NCBI GenBank assembly: GCA_023666275.1
Contig: JAMPCJ010000003.1
Location: 1 to 64,000, forward strand
Source: Treponema brennaborense
GTDB lineage: Bacteria > Spirochaetota > Spirochaetia > Treponematales > Treponemataceae
Direction of reading: 5' to 3'
Length of the DNA stretch: 64,000 nt
In this document: in pieces, positions 16,092-24,862 of the stretch
How positions within the stretch are numbered: position 1 is the first letter of the stretch
Layout: each line of letters opens with the position of its first letter
Notes under the pieces: model-generated
Databases searched by the model: none
Told to the model about the DNA's origin: nothing
Seen by the model: the letters and a program-made list of their open reading frames with translations, nothing else
Program-made: the position numbers and the translations under genes

Positions 16092-16946
16092 TTATTTAAG
16101 ATTATTGTTTCTGTATTCGCTTGGCGTTGCGCCTCCCATGCTTTTAAAAACTCTGGAAAAATAATTTGAATCGGAATATCCCGATGCTACGGCAACTTCT
16201 TTTATGCTCAGTTTCGGATTGCATAAAAGTTCGCAGGCGTGTTTGTATCGTATTTCATTTAAATAATCCACAAAATTTTTGCCCCAATATTGTTTGAAAA
16301 CTTTGCTGAAATAAAAGCTGCTCAAATTAACGGAAGAAGCCGCATCGTCAAGCGTTATAACATTCATATACTGCTCGTTGATTGTTTTTCCTATTTCTTT
16401 CATTAAGCGCTGCAATCGCGGCGACATATTTTTGGCTTGGGTTTCAAACTGCGGTTCTCCGGAAACCGACGGTTCGTTGTCGCGTTTGCCCGTTCTGTCT
16501 GCCGCAAGATATTCATCGAGAAGTGCGAGCTTTCTTTTTTGTTCGGCTTCTTCTTGTTTTTGCTGATCCCGCCTTTTCAGAATGTTTGTCAATTTATTGA
16601 TAATCTGAAGAACTTTTGTGTTTTCGACAGGTTTCAGCAAATACTCGCTGACGCCGAGAGAAATTGCTTCCCGCGCGTAATCAAAATAATTATACGCCGA
16701 AAGGAAAATAACAAGCTGATCTTCATTTTTGCTTTTTATTTCCCGCACAATATCAAGCCCTGATTTTCCGGGCATTTTGATATTGCAGAAAATAATGTCG
16801 GGCTTGTACAAGCAGTACATTTCAAGCGTTTCTGCACCGTTTACCGCTTCAAGCACAACTCCGATATCCGGACACGAATACTCAAGCATTTTCCGGATAG
16901 CTTGTCTTTCTAGGGATTCTTCATCCGCTATCAAAACTGAATACAT
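16092..16946 (-). CDS. AraC-type response regulator with altered phospho-acceptor
   Basis: A 284-residue protein with an N-terminal receiver domain (about 1-120) and a C-terminal AraC double helix-turn-helix (about 185-282; ITLDDAASSVNLSSFYFSKV and SIKEVAVASGYSDSNYFSRV), the YesN architecture. The receiver keeps D8/E9 and K of YLLKPV, but the phosphorylation site reads FCNIKMPG: residue 55 is Asn (codon AAT) where family members have Asp. A basic/Glu-rich linker joins the domains. AGGAGGAG precedes the ATG. No sensor kinase is adjacent. It probably acts without phosphorylation at the usual site; its targets are unknown. Confidence 0.9.
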   Translation of the reverse strand: MYSVLIADEESLERQAIRKMLEYSCPDIGVVLEAVNGAETLEMYCLYKPDIIFCNIKMPGKSGLDIVREIKSKNEDQLVIFLSAYNYFDYAREAISLGVSEYLLKPVENTKVLQIINKLTNILKRRDQQKQEEAEQKRKLALLDEYLAADRTGKRDNEPSVSGEPQFETQAKNMSPRLQRLMKEIGKTINEQYMNVITLDDAASSVNLSSFYFSKVFKQYWGKNFVDYLNEIRYKHACELLCNPKLSIKEVAVASGYSDSNYFSRVFKSMGGATPSEYRNNNLK

Positions 16947-17339
16947 AAACTCCTCCTATTCTTTCACGAAACGGAAAATCATAAAGCGGTTTTCCGTTTC
17001 TGTTTTGAATATAATTTTATCTGCGCGTATTCGGAACAATACCGATAATGCTGTGTCATTTTTTGAGTGGCGGTAAAAAAATTCAGGAAAGGGCGGTTTT
17101 TATTTGTGATGAATAAGCGTATTCAACAAATATCTGTATGCAAACTGATAAACTCCGATTTTTTCTGCCGAAAATTCGCAGAGCAAAGATTTGAATTGAA
17201 ACTCCGATTTCCAAAACGATTCTGCTGCGGCGAAATATACTCACTCAATACGCGCGTTGCACTTTCATTCATTTGCGTTTTATCGAAAATTCTGCGGAAC
17301 AGTTAAAATCAAAACAGATTAACCGATCTCGGAATTTTC
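16947..17339. other. 393-base intergenic region with one hairpin
   Basis: The region holds the ribosome site of the AraC-type regulator (minus strand, next to 16947), the 11-bp hairpin at 16968-17000, and otherwise A/T-rich sequence with only short, compositionally random frames. I see no convincing gene or RNA. Confidence 0.6.
16968..17000 (-). promoter_or_regulatory. 11-bp hairpin in the regulator's leader
   Basis: GAAACGGAAAA pairs perfectly with TTTTCCGTTTC across an 11-base loop, 22 bases upstream of the regulator start codon. It could be an mRNA structure or a protein-binding palindrome, for example autoregulation by the AraC domain; no T run follows on the minus strand. Confidence 0.5.
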
Positions 17340-18527
17340 TTAAATCGATTTTTTCGTTGATAAAATCAATTTTACCAACGAAAGACATCCCATGCAACCG
17401 AAAGCCGCACCGATTGTCGAAATTCCTCCTGTAATTCCCATATATTCAGCCGCTATGCCTACGATGCCCGGCATTAACACCGCGCCGACAGTTGCGCATG
17501 CAATGCATGTTCCTGTGGCAACTGTCGAAGAACCGCAGGCGGAACTCATGGTAGAAAGTGTTGTCGGAAACATTCCCGACATTCCCAGTCCGACGGCGAG
17601 CAGTCCTATGATGACAAGTACCAAACTGTCGGCTGTTATCATCAGTACGAAAGAACAAATCTGAACCAGCGCAAGAATCAGTATCAAGCAGGATTTGTCG
17701 ACAGATACCGGCAGTGACGCGCAAATAAATCGTCCCGCAAGTATCATGATCCACAGCATTGATGCGGAACTTTGTGCCAGCGCAGGCGGCATAATGCCGC
17801 TGTCTTTGAAATACGTAACAAGCCAGCCGACAACGGCGGATTCGCAGCATAAGTAAAAAAATAAAATTGCCGTGTTCAGCCAAAATGCCGGTGATTTCGC
17901 AAAGGTATTTTTGCTCCTTTCCGGTCTTTTTTCCGGTGCCGAAGAAAGATTCGAACGCGCTAAAAATAAAATGGCGGCAATTTCTGCGGCGACAAGTATT
18001 GCCGCAGAAACCCGCCAGCCTGCCGGCTGCGGCAGCAAATGCGTCGCGGCAACCGTGACGAACGGCGACAAAAATGCTCCTGCCGCGAACGACGCATGAA
18101 GAATATTAAGTCCGGCTGTTTTATTTTCGGCAACTTCCGCAACAACAACATTCGCAATATTGCTCATGGTTCCTTTTCCTGCGCCCGCGGCGGCAAAAGA
18201 AACGAGCAGGACGGCGGGATTTCCCGTTATAATTATCAGCAGAAATCCAATCACGATGCCTGCGCTCAAAAAAGCGGCTGATTTTTTTCTGCCTGCTGTA
18301 TACGGCAAAAATCCCGAAATAAAAACCGCGAATAAATTCCCAAGCTGATGCGCGGAAAGAACGGCTCCGCTTAAAACATAATTCATGCTGTATTCGGTTT
18401 TCATAAAAGGCAGAATCGCACTTATCAGCGTGCACATAAAGCCGCTTACGAAAAAACTAAAATAAACAGTGCGCAAAAGACCGGCATTTTCCGGGGATAC
18501 CCGCAATTTACGCAGCATTTTATTCAT
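17340..18527 (-). CDS. major facilitator superfamily transporter
   Basis: A 395-residue, 12-helix carrier. It has the paired six-helix layout, a GRKKSAA segment after helix 2 in the place of the usual GxxxDRxGRR loop, and GAGKGTMSNIANVVVAE and LGMSGMFPTTLST in helices 4/5 and 10, giving a faint resemblance to sugar/FucP-like symporters. The substrate cannot be fixed. It has a good upstream promoter and a 22-base leader containing an AGGACAGG site. The nearby esterase and SDR genes point the same way but have separate spacers. Confidence 0.85.
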   Translation of the reverse strand: MNKMLRKLRVSPENAGLLRTVYFSFFVSGFMCTLISAILPFMKTEYSMNYVLSGAVLSAHQLGNLFAVFISGFLPYTAGRKKSAAFLSAGIVIGFLLIIITGNPAVLLVSFAAAGAGKGTMSNIANVVVAEVAENKTAGLNILHASFAAGAFLSPFVTVAATHLLPQPAGWRVSAAILVAAEIAAILFLARSNLSSAPEKRPERSKNTFAKSPAFWLNTAILFFYLCCESAVVGWLVTYFKDSGIMPPALAQSSASMLWIMILAGRFICASLPVSVDKSCLILILALVQICSFVLMITADSLVLVIIGLLAVGLGMSGMFPTTLSTMSSACGSSTVATGTCIACATVGAVLMPGIVGIAAEYMGITGGISTIGAAFGCMGCLSLVKLILSTKKSI

Positions 18528-18555
18528 AAAATTTACCTGTCCTTTACAAAATAAT

Positions 18556-18583
18556 ATTCTAGCACAGCTATTTTTACTGTAAA
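18556..18583 (-). promoter_or_regulatory. sigma70-type promoter of the MFS gene
   Basis: On the minus strand, TTTACA (18583-18578), 16 bases, TAGAAT (18561-18556). The start point would be near 18549, 22 bases before the ATG. Confidence 0.6.
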
Positions 18584-18683
18584 AGGAAACTTTTTCCTAT
18601 ATGTTTATGTTTTTTTTGTTTTTTATCGGTTTTTATTTGCAAAGCGCATAATATAAACGCCTTTTTTCAGAAATCATCATTTT

Positions 18684-19529
18684 TTACAGATTATTGAACC
18701 ATGCGGAAAATAATTCCGGCCAAAGCCGGCATTCGCTTTGAACGCCGCGTCCGTCATCCATCATTGTTTCTTCTGTTGCAAGCGCCATGCCGTGGCAGCC
18801 CTGCCGGAATATATGAAGTTCAAGCGGAATACGGTGCTTTTTCAGTGCTTCGGCGAACAGCAGTGAATTTTCGACAGGCACCGATTCGTCTTTGTCGGAA
18901 TGCCAGATAAAAACAGGCGGCATTTGCGCATTTACGTGATTTTCCAAAGAAACGCAGCCGCGCCGCTCTGCGGATATATCCGCAAAGCGTGCCGCACCGA
19001 GCACATTTTCGATTGATTTTTTGTGCGCGTGTTTTCCGGCAGTAATAACCGGATAACAAAGCAGCAATGCATTCGGGCGCAGCATTTCGGGAGAGTAGGG
19101 CAGATATTCGGAAACAAGCGGCGATGAGCGATATTCGCAAAAAGACGCGGCAAGATGTCCGCCGGCAGAAAAACCGCAGACGGCGATTTTTTCGGGATTT
19201 GTGTGCCACTCGGCTGCATGAGTTCGGACGCAGTATACTGCCTCGCACAAATCAAGCAGTGCGGCAGGAAAATCCATCGGTGCGAGACTGTAATGCAGTA
19301 CGAATGCGTTGTATCCGAACGTATTCATTTTCAGCGCGACCGCTTCTCCTTCCCGCTGCGATAGGTGCTCGTATCCGCCGCCGGGGCAGATAATCACCGC
19401 GGGACGCAGTTTGTTTTTTTGTCCGCCGGTTGCATCCGGAAGATATGCTGTCAGTTCCGGCGTTTGTCCGTTATTGTTTATGCCTTTTTCTCTGTATCGG
19501 ACGGGAAGAGGAATTGTCGTATGTATCAT
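18684..19529 (-). CDS. alpha/beta hydrolase, acetyl-esterase-like
   Basis: A 281-residue esterase/lipase-fold enzyme. The oxyanion segment is VIICPGGGYEHLS and the nucleophile elbow CGFSAGGHLAA (Ser in GxSxG); the acid is likely in HSDKDESVP and the base in QGCHGMAL, completing a triad in the usual order. The pattern matches BD-FAE-like carbohydrate acetyl esterases (xylan/pectin side-chain deacetylation), without a visible signal peptide, so it would act on imported oligosaccharides. GGAG lies nine bases upstream of ATG 19529. Substrate is inference. Confidence 0.85.
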   Translation of the reverse strand: MIHTTIPLPVRYREKGINNNGQTPELTAYLPDATGGQKNKLRPAVIICPGGGYEHLSQREGEAVALKMNTFGYNAFVLHYSLAPMDFPAALLDLCEAVYCVRTHAAEWHTNPEKIAVCGFSAGGHLAASFCEYRSSPLVSEYLPYSPEMLRPNALLLCYPVITAGKHAHKKSIENVLGAARFADISAERRGCVSLENHVNAQMPPVFIWHSDKDESVPVENSLLFAEALKKHRIPLELHIFRQGCHGMALATEETMMDDGRGVQSECRLWPELFSAWFNNL

Positions 19530-19648
19530 GAAATTTTACTCCGCTGCGTTAGAGTGATGTGCATAAAACGGCGCTGTTCGGAAACAATTCTTTGAAATAC
19601 GGTGCCGCGGAAAGTTTTGTTCTTTCGCGGAACAAAGCGGCGGAAAAT

Positions 19649-19690
19649 AAAAGGGATGTCAGGAATTTTCGTTCCTAAAACATCCCTTTG
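19649..19690 (-). terminator. intrinsic terminator of the SDR gene
   Basis: AAAGGGATGT pairs with ACATCCCTTT, with an inner AGGAA/TTCCT extension; on the minus strand a T-rich tract follows. It is 42 bases past the SDR stop. Confidence 0.75.
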
Positions 19691-19731
19691 CAATGCCGCA
19701 TTTGTTAATGCGTTGTTACTGCGCCGAATGA

Positions 19732-20535
19732 TTATTCGGGCTGTTTTCCGATATAAGCCAAAATGCCGCCGTCAACGTATACGACATGACCGTTTACGAA
19801 ATTGGAAGCATCGGAAGCAAGGAACACAGCCGGTCCCATTAAATCGTCGGGAGAGCCCCAGCGTGCCGCCGGCGTTTTCGCGACAATGAACGCGTCGAAC
19901 GGGTGGCGGGAGCCGTCAGCCTGGCGTTCGCGCAAAGGCGCTGTCTGCGGTGTTTCGATATATCCCGGTCCGATGCCGTTGCACTGAATATTTGCGTGTC
20001 CGTATTCGGAACAAATATTGCGGGTAAGCATTTTCAGTCCGCCTTTTGCGGCAGCGTACGCGGAAACCGTTTCGCGGCCGAGCTCGCTCATCATCGAACA
20101 AATATTGATGATTTTTCCGTGTCCTTTTTTAATCATAGACGGAATAACCGCTTTTGATACGATAAAAGGAGCGTTCAAATCAACGTCGATAACTTTGCGG
20201 AAATCCGCCGCGGACATTTCGCACATCGGAATTCTTTTGATAATACCGGCGTTGTTTACCAATATATCGATAACGCCGACATCTTTTTCGATTTGCGCGA
20301 CAAGATTCTGCACGGCGCTTTCATCGGTAACATCGCACACATAGCCGTGGGCGGCAATGCCTTTTTCTTTGTAGGCGGCGATGCCTTTGTCAACCAATTC
20401 CTGATTGATATCGTTAAAAACAATTGTTGCGCCGTATTTGGCAAATCCGGATGCGATCGCAAAACCGATGCCGTAAGAAGCTCCCGTTACCAGCGCGATT
20501 TTTCCTTTCAAGCTGAAACTATTTTCGTCAAACAT
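19732..20535 (-). CDS. short-chain dehydrogenase, gluconate 5-dehydrogenase type
   Basis: A 267-residue classical SDR. The cofactor motif is TGASYGIG, followed by NNAGI, the catalytic Ser in INICSMMSELG and YAAAKGG for Tyr-x3-Lys; the C-terminus NGHVVYVDGGILAYIG resembles gluconate 5-dehydrogenase (IdnO) and 2-deoxy-3-ketogluconate dehydrogenase KduD. Such enzymes act in gluconate or uronate (pectin monomer) catabolism using NAD(P)H. The strong GGAGGT ribosome site supports ATG 20535. Which of the two reactions applies cannot be decided here. Confidence 0.88.
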   Translation of the reverse strand: MFDENSFSLKGKIALVTGASYGIGFAIASGFAKYGATIVFNDINQELVDKGIAAYKEKGIAAHGYVCDVTDESAVQNLVAQIEKDVGVIDILVNNAGIIKRIPMCEMSAADFRKVIDVDLNAPFIVSKAVIPSMIKKGHGKIINICSMMSELGRETVSAYAAAKGGLKMLTRNICSEYGHANIQCNGIGPGYIETPQTAPLRERQADGSRHPFDAFIVAKTPAARWGSPDDLMGPAVFLASDASNFVNGHVVYVDGGILAYIGKQPE

Positions 20536-20737
20536 TCAATACCTCCGTGTTTCATCATGACTTTATGTCATTCGGTTTCTTGCAGGAAAGTATAACATAT
20601 TCAGGTGATTTATTCACTATCTTTTGCTTTTTTTTCAAAAAACTTGCTGTTTTTGTATGCAAAAAAACTTGCAATTTTTGCCGTGTTGTTTCAAAATTGT
20701 GCTTTGTCGGAACAAAATTTATCATAAGGATTTGCAA

Positions 20738-22900
20738 ATGACTGTTTTATGTTTTGTCATTCTTGTTGCGCTGGGAGCGCTTGCTTACGCGGCGTTCAAT
20801 TATTTCGGCGTGAAAAAAATGGACGAGGGAACCGCCGATATGAAAGAAATCGCATCGGCAATCAGGGTCGGTGCGGACGCGTTTATCCGCTATGAATACA
20901 AAATCATTATAGGAATACTTTGCCTGCTTGCGGTAATTCTTGCGGTGGTTATGTCCTGGGAAACAGCCGTCTGCTTTGTCATCGGCGCGGTTATGAGCGG
21001 TTCCGCCGGCTGGATCGGCATGAAAATCGCGACTTACGCAAACGTGCGCGTGTCGAATAAAGCCAGAACTACCGGAAAACTGGGGGAAACATTGAAAGTT
21101 GCATTCCGCGGCGGTTCCGTTATGGGAATTTGCGTCGGCGGATTTGCGCTGCTCGGATTGTTCCTTGTGTATTTTATTTTCGGAAAACTGCTCGGAAATA
21201 TGGACGTTTCTGCTTTGCGGCAGCATCATGTGAACTGGATAGGCGTTTCGTATATTCCGTTTACCATGTGCCTTTCGGGATATGCGCTCGGCTGCTCGAT
21301 TATTGCCATGTTCAACCGTGTGGGCGGCGGCATTTATACAAAAGCTGCCGATATGGGCGCCGATCTTGTCGGAAAAACGGAAATCCATATACCGGAAGAC
21401 GATCCGCGCAATCCTGCGACAATCGCGGATAATGTGGGCGACAATGTGGGAGATGTCGCAGGGCTCGGTTCGGATCTTTTGGAATCTTATGTGGGCGCAA
21501 TTGCCGCGGCGATTATTCTTGTGGTGCATTTGTTTCTTAACAATGCGGATGTTCCCGCCGCGATGATTGAAAAACTGTTTTATTATCCGCTGCTTATTGC
21601 GGCGGGCGGGCTCATATCCTGCGTGCTGGGTGTTGCTTTTCTGCTGATAAAAAAAGCATCGGAAAATCCGCATAAAGAGCTTAATTTTGCTACCTGGTTT
21701 TCAGCGGGAATGACGGTTGCGGCGGCTTTCTGCATTACGCTGCTGCTGTTCAAAAACGAAAATGTCGCAGCGCTGGGATTTAACATCGGCTGGCTTTCTC
21801 CTTGGATTGCTTCTGCTGTCGGCGTTGCCGCGGGAATTATTATCGGAATGATTGCCGAATATTACACCAGCTATGATTACGCGCCTACGAAAGCCATAGC
21901 GGAAGCCTCCAAAGAAGGTGCTGCGCTTACTATCACTCAGGGACTCTCTGTCGGCATGAAATCGTGCATGGCGCCGGTCATTGTGCTGGGTGTTGCAATC
22001 GGCGTATCGTATTTTGTGTGCGGAATGTTCGGCGTTGCCATGGCGGCTGCGGGAATGCTTTCATTTGTTTCGATTACGGTTTCCGTTGACACATACGGAC
22101 CTATTTCCGACAATGCCGGCGGTATTTCGGAAATGGCTCGGCTTGATAAAAATGTGCGCGTTATAACGGACAAACTTGATTCCGTCGGCAATACAACCGC
22201 CGCCATAGGAAAAGGCTTTGCGATTGGTTCTGCCGCGCTTGCCGCGCTGTCATTGATGGTATCATATCTGTATTCTTTTAAAGACGCATCGGAATCATTA
22301 TTGCTGAATATTATTGAGCCGGTAACGCTTGCGGGCGCCCTTGTCGGCGCGGCGCTGCCGTATTTATTCAGCGGCATCTTGATAGAAGCTGTCGCGAAAG
22401 CAGCCCGCAAAATGGTGGACGAAGTTCGGCGGCAGTTCCGCGAAATTCCCGGCATTCTCGACGGCAATGCAAAGCCTGATTACAAGACGTGTATCGAAAT
22501 ATCTTCTCAGGGCGCGCTGAAAGAAATGCGTTTCCCCGCGATTCTTTCAATCCTGTTTCCGCTCGTTTGCGGCTTTTTGTTCGGTTCGTATTTTGTGGGC
22601 GGCGTACTGATCGGTGCGACGATTTCGGCTATTATGCTGGCGATTTTTACCGGAAATTCCGGCGGTGCATGGGACAACGGAAAAAAATACATTGAAACCG
22701 GCGCCGTTGAAGGACAGCAAAAAGGTTCGCCTGCGCATGACGCTGCTGTTGTCGGTGATACGGTCGGCGATCCGCTGAAAGACACCGTGGGACCTTCTCT
22801 TGATATTTTTATCAAAATCATGTCCACCGTTTCTCTTGTTGCGGTGCCGGTATTCAGCAAATTCAATTTGCTGGAAATATTGCAGAATTTATTCAAATAA
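20738..22900 (+). CDS. hppA: membrane-bound ion-translocating pyrophosphatase
   Basis: A 720-residue membrane pyrophosphatase that couples PPi hydrolysis to H+ and/or Na+ export. The start at ATG 20738 has AAGGA seven bases upstream and is preferred over an upstream ATG at 20624. Substrate-binding loops are present: GADLVGKTEIHIPEDDPRNP, NVGDNVGDVAGLGSDLLES and GDTVGDPLKDTVGP. The GNTTAAIGKGFAIGSA segment has Ala where K+-independent enzymes have Lys (GNTTKA), so it is predicted K+-dependent. Whether it moves Na+, H+ or both cannot be settled by eye. About 16 membrane segments are expected. It diverges from the SDR gene. Confidence 0.95.
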   Translation: MTVLCFVILVALGALAYAAFNYFGVKKMDEGTADMKEIASAIRVGADAFIRYEYKIIIGILCLLAVILAVVMSWETAVCFVIGAVMSGSAGWIGMKIATYANVRVSNKARTTGKLGETLKVAFRGGSVMGICVGGFALLGLFLVYFIFGKLLGNMDVSALRQHHVNWIGVSYIPFTMCLSGYALGCSIIAMFNRVGGGIYTKAADMGADLVGKTEIHIPEDDPRNPATIADNVGDNVGDVAGLGSDLLESYVGAIAAAIILVVHLFLNNADVPAAMIEKLFYYPLLIAAGGLISCVLGVAFLLIKKASENPHKELNFATWFSAGMTVAAAFCITLLLFKNENVAALGFNIGWLSPWIASAVGVAAGIIIGMIAEYYTSYDYAPTKAIAEASKEGAALTITQGLSVGMKSCMAPVIVLGVAIGVSYFVCGMFGVAMAAAGMLSFVSITVSVDTYGPISDNAGGISEMARLDKNVRVITDKLDSVGNTTAAIGKGFAIGSAALAALSLMVSYLYSFKDASESLLLNIIEPVTLAGALVGAALPYLFSGILIEAVAKAARKMVDEVRRQFREIPGILDGNAKPDYKTCIEISSQGALKEMRFPAILSILFPLVCGFLFGSYFVGGVLIGATISAIMLAIFTGNSGGAWDNGKKYIETGAVEGQQKGSPAHDAAVVGDTVGDPLKDTVGPSLDIFIKIMSTVSLVAVPVFSKFNLLEILQNLFK

Positions 22901-23051
22901 TATTTTGTCAAAGCTTTGCGGGCGGCGCTGCGTGCGCTGACCGCAGTCCGGCAGATGTGCATATCAAATCTGTTCGGCACGGGATTAAAAACGGAAAATT
23001 TTTGCGGATTTGCGTTCGGCAAAAGAATGCATCTGCCGCAGGAGAATTACA

Positions 23052-24224
23052 GTGTCTGGAATTTACGATGAAGCGCTCGCCAAACATGCGGAATGGAAAG
23101 GAAAACTCGAAACGGTGCTGAAGATGCCGCTTGAAAACAAGCATGATTTGTCGCTTGCGTATACGCCCGGCGTTGCGGAACCATGCCGTAAAATTGCGGA
23201 AAACAAGGACGCTGTGTATGCATATACGGGCAAAGGCAATACTGTCGCTGTCATAAGCGACGGGACGGCTGTCCTCGGACTCGGAGATATCGGGCCGTCC
23301 GCCGGATTGCCCGTTATGGAAGGCAAAGCCGCGCTTTTTAAAAAATTTGCGGGAATAAATGCTGTTCCGCTGTGTATCGATACAAAAGATCCGAAAGAAA
23401 TAATTGCGTTTTGCAAAGCGGCTGCGCCGTCTTTCGGCGGAATAAATCTGGAAGACATTTCTGCGCCGCGCTGTGTTGATATAGAACGCACATTGATACG
23501 GGAACTTGATATTCCGGTTTTTCACGATGATCAGCATGGAACAGCGATTGTAGTAACCGCGGCGCTTATCAATACGCTGAAATTATTGAAGAAAAAAAAA
23601 GAATCTGTCACGGTAACTGTCAGCGGAACCGGTGCCGCGGGAAGTTCCGTTATCAGAATGCTGCATCGCTTCGGCATAAAGACAATTTACGGTTTCAATA
23701 TAAACGGCATTGTCGTAAAAGATGATTATGAAAGTTATGATTTTCTTACAAGAGAATTGACGGAAATAACAAATCCGCAGAACAAACGTCTGTCGCTGGC
23801 GGAAGCGCTGCGGGAATCGGATGTGTTTATCGGCGTTTCCGCCCCGCGGATTTTAACGCGGGAAATGGTTTCTTCCATGAAAAAAGATGCGGCGGTTTTT
23901 GCCATGGCAAACCCCGAACCGGAAATTACATACGACGAAGCTGCTGCGGCGGGCGCGGCGGTTGTCGGCACCGGACGTTCCGATTATCCGAACCAAATAA
24001 ATAATGTACTTGCGTTTCCCGGCTTGTTTCGGGGCGCGCTTGACTGCCGCGCAAAAAAAATAACGGAAGAAATGAAAATGGCGGCGGCAATCGGTCTTGC
24101 TTCTCTTGTGTCGGATGCGGAGCTTTCGGCGGAATATGTGATTCCGTCCGTGTTCGATCCGCGGGTGGCGCGAACCGTTGCGGACGCTGTAGTGCGGGAA
24201 GCGGCAAAAACTGCGTGTTATTGA
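23052..24224 (+). CDS. malic enzyme
   Basis: A 390-residue short-type malic enzyme that decarboxylates malate to pyruvate with NAD(P)+. GTG 23052 is chosen because AGGAG lies seven bases before it and the family N-terminus (SGIYDEALAKHAEWKGK) begins there. Typical blocks are SLAYTPGVAEPC, AVISDGTAVLGLGDIGP, the metal site GGINLEDISAPRC and PVFHDDQHGTAIV, and a Rossmann VTVSGTGAAGSS. Like many bacterial short forms, it lacks the phosphotransacetylase-like tail of MaeB. It follows hppA with a 151-base spacer that shows no clear signals. Confidence 0.94.
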   Translation: MSGIYDEALAKHAEWKGKLETVLKMPLENKHDLSLAYTPGVAEPCRKIAENKDAVYAYTGKGNTVAVISDGTAVLGLGDIGPSAGLPVMEGKAALFKKFAGINAVPLCIDTKDPKEIIAFCKAAAPSFGGINLEDISAPRCVDIERTLIRELDIPVFHDDQHGTAIVVTAALINTLKLLKKKKESVTVTVSGTGAAGSSVIRMLHRFGIKTIYGFNINGIVVKDDYESYDFLTRELTEITNPQNKRLSLAEALRESDVFIGVSAPRILTREMVSSMKKDAAVFAMANPEPEITYDEAAAAGAAVVGTGRSDYPNQINNVLAFPGLFRGALDCRAKKITEEMKMAAAIGLASLVSDAELSAEYVIPSVFDPRVARTVADAVVREAAKTACY

Positions 24225-24237
24225 CAAATGGCTTTTG

Positions 24238-24266
24238 TTGACGCATGAAGAAAAAATTGTTAACAT
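24238..24266 (+). promoter_or_regulatory. promoter of the small barrel gene
   Basis: TTGACG, 17 bases, TAACAT, giving a leader of about 40 bases that includes GGGAG. Confidence 0.45.
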
Positions 24267-24313
24267 AAATCTATATTAAATGAAGAAATTATTCTTCAAA
24301 GGGAGTTGCTATT

Positions 24314-24787
24314 ATGAAAAGGCTTGTTACTCTTTTTGCGTTGATTGCGGTTATCGGAACCGCAAATTTGTTCGCGTTTGGAATCGGCGTGCAGGCGGGA
24401 TGGAATAAAAATATTCCCGGACAAGTTGCCGTTACGTTCAAACCGAATTCCATTCCGTTTGTTTTTGCTGTAAATGGATATTTCGGAGACAACTGGGCTG
24501 TCGGCGGTACCGCTGACTATTGGTTTTTGAACCGATCGATTACCGGCGGACGTACATGCTGGTTCCTCGGCGCAGGTGTCGGTGCGATTATCGGAGACAA
24601 TGGTGATGATCCATTCTTTAATGTAGCCGCGCGTTTGCCGATTGGTTTGAACTGGTTTTTCCAGAAAGGCATAATCGAGCTGTATGTGCAGGGCGTTCCC
24701 CAGTTAGGTCTTGAATGCCTGCCGTCTTTCGGACTGCACGGATTTGACATCGATATTGCCGGCGGTATTCGTTTTTGGATAAAATAA
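24314..24787 (+). CDS. small predicted outer-membrane beta-barrel (DUF3996-like)
   Basis: A 157-residue exported protein with a signal peptide (about residues 1-21, ending NLFA). The mature part alternates hydrophobic and polar residues in short strands (FGIGVQAGWN, FVFAVNGYFG, WAVGGTADYWF, LGAGVGAIIG, FNVAARLPIGL, GIIELYVQGVPQ, IDIAGGIRFWIK), consistent with an eight-stranded barrel ending in an aromatic strand. The pattern resembles DUF3996-type spirochaetal proteins (for example BAPKO_0422 of Borrelia). A GGGAG site precedes ATG 24314. Likely a small outer-membrane protein of unknown ligand. Confidence 0.75.
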   Translation: MKRLVTLFALIAVIGTANLFAFGIGVQAGWNKNIPGQVAVTFKPNSIPFVFAVNGYFGDNWAVGGTADYWFLNRSITGGRTCWFLGAGVGAIIGDNGDDPFFNVAARLPIGLNWFFQKGIIELYVQGVPQLGLECLPSFGLHGFDIDIAGGIRFWIK

Positions 24788-24814
24788 CATTTTTGAATAT
24801 ACTTTACCGCAAAT

Positions 24815-24852
24815 AAAAAAACGGCGTCTTATCATCCGGACGCCGTTTTTTT
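24815..24852. terminator. bidirectional terminator
   Basis: A-run, ACGGCGTC, ten-base loop, GACGCCGT, T-run. It lies between convergent genes and has runs on both sides, so it can serve both strands. Confidence 0.88.
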
Positions 24853-24862
24853 ATGAAATCGG

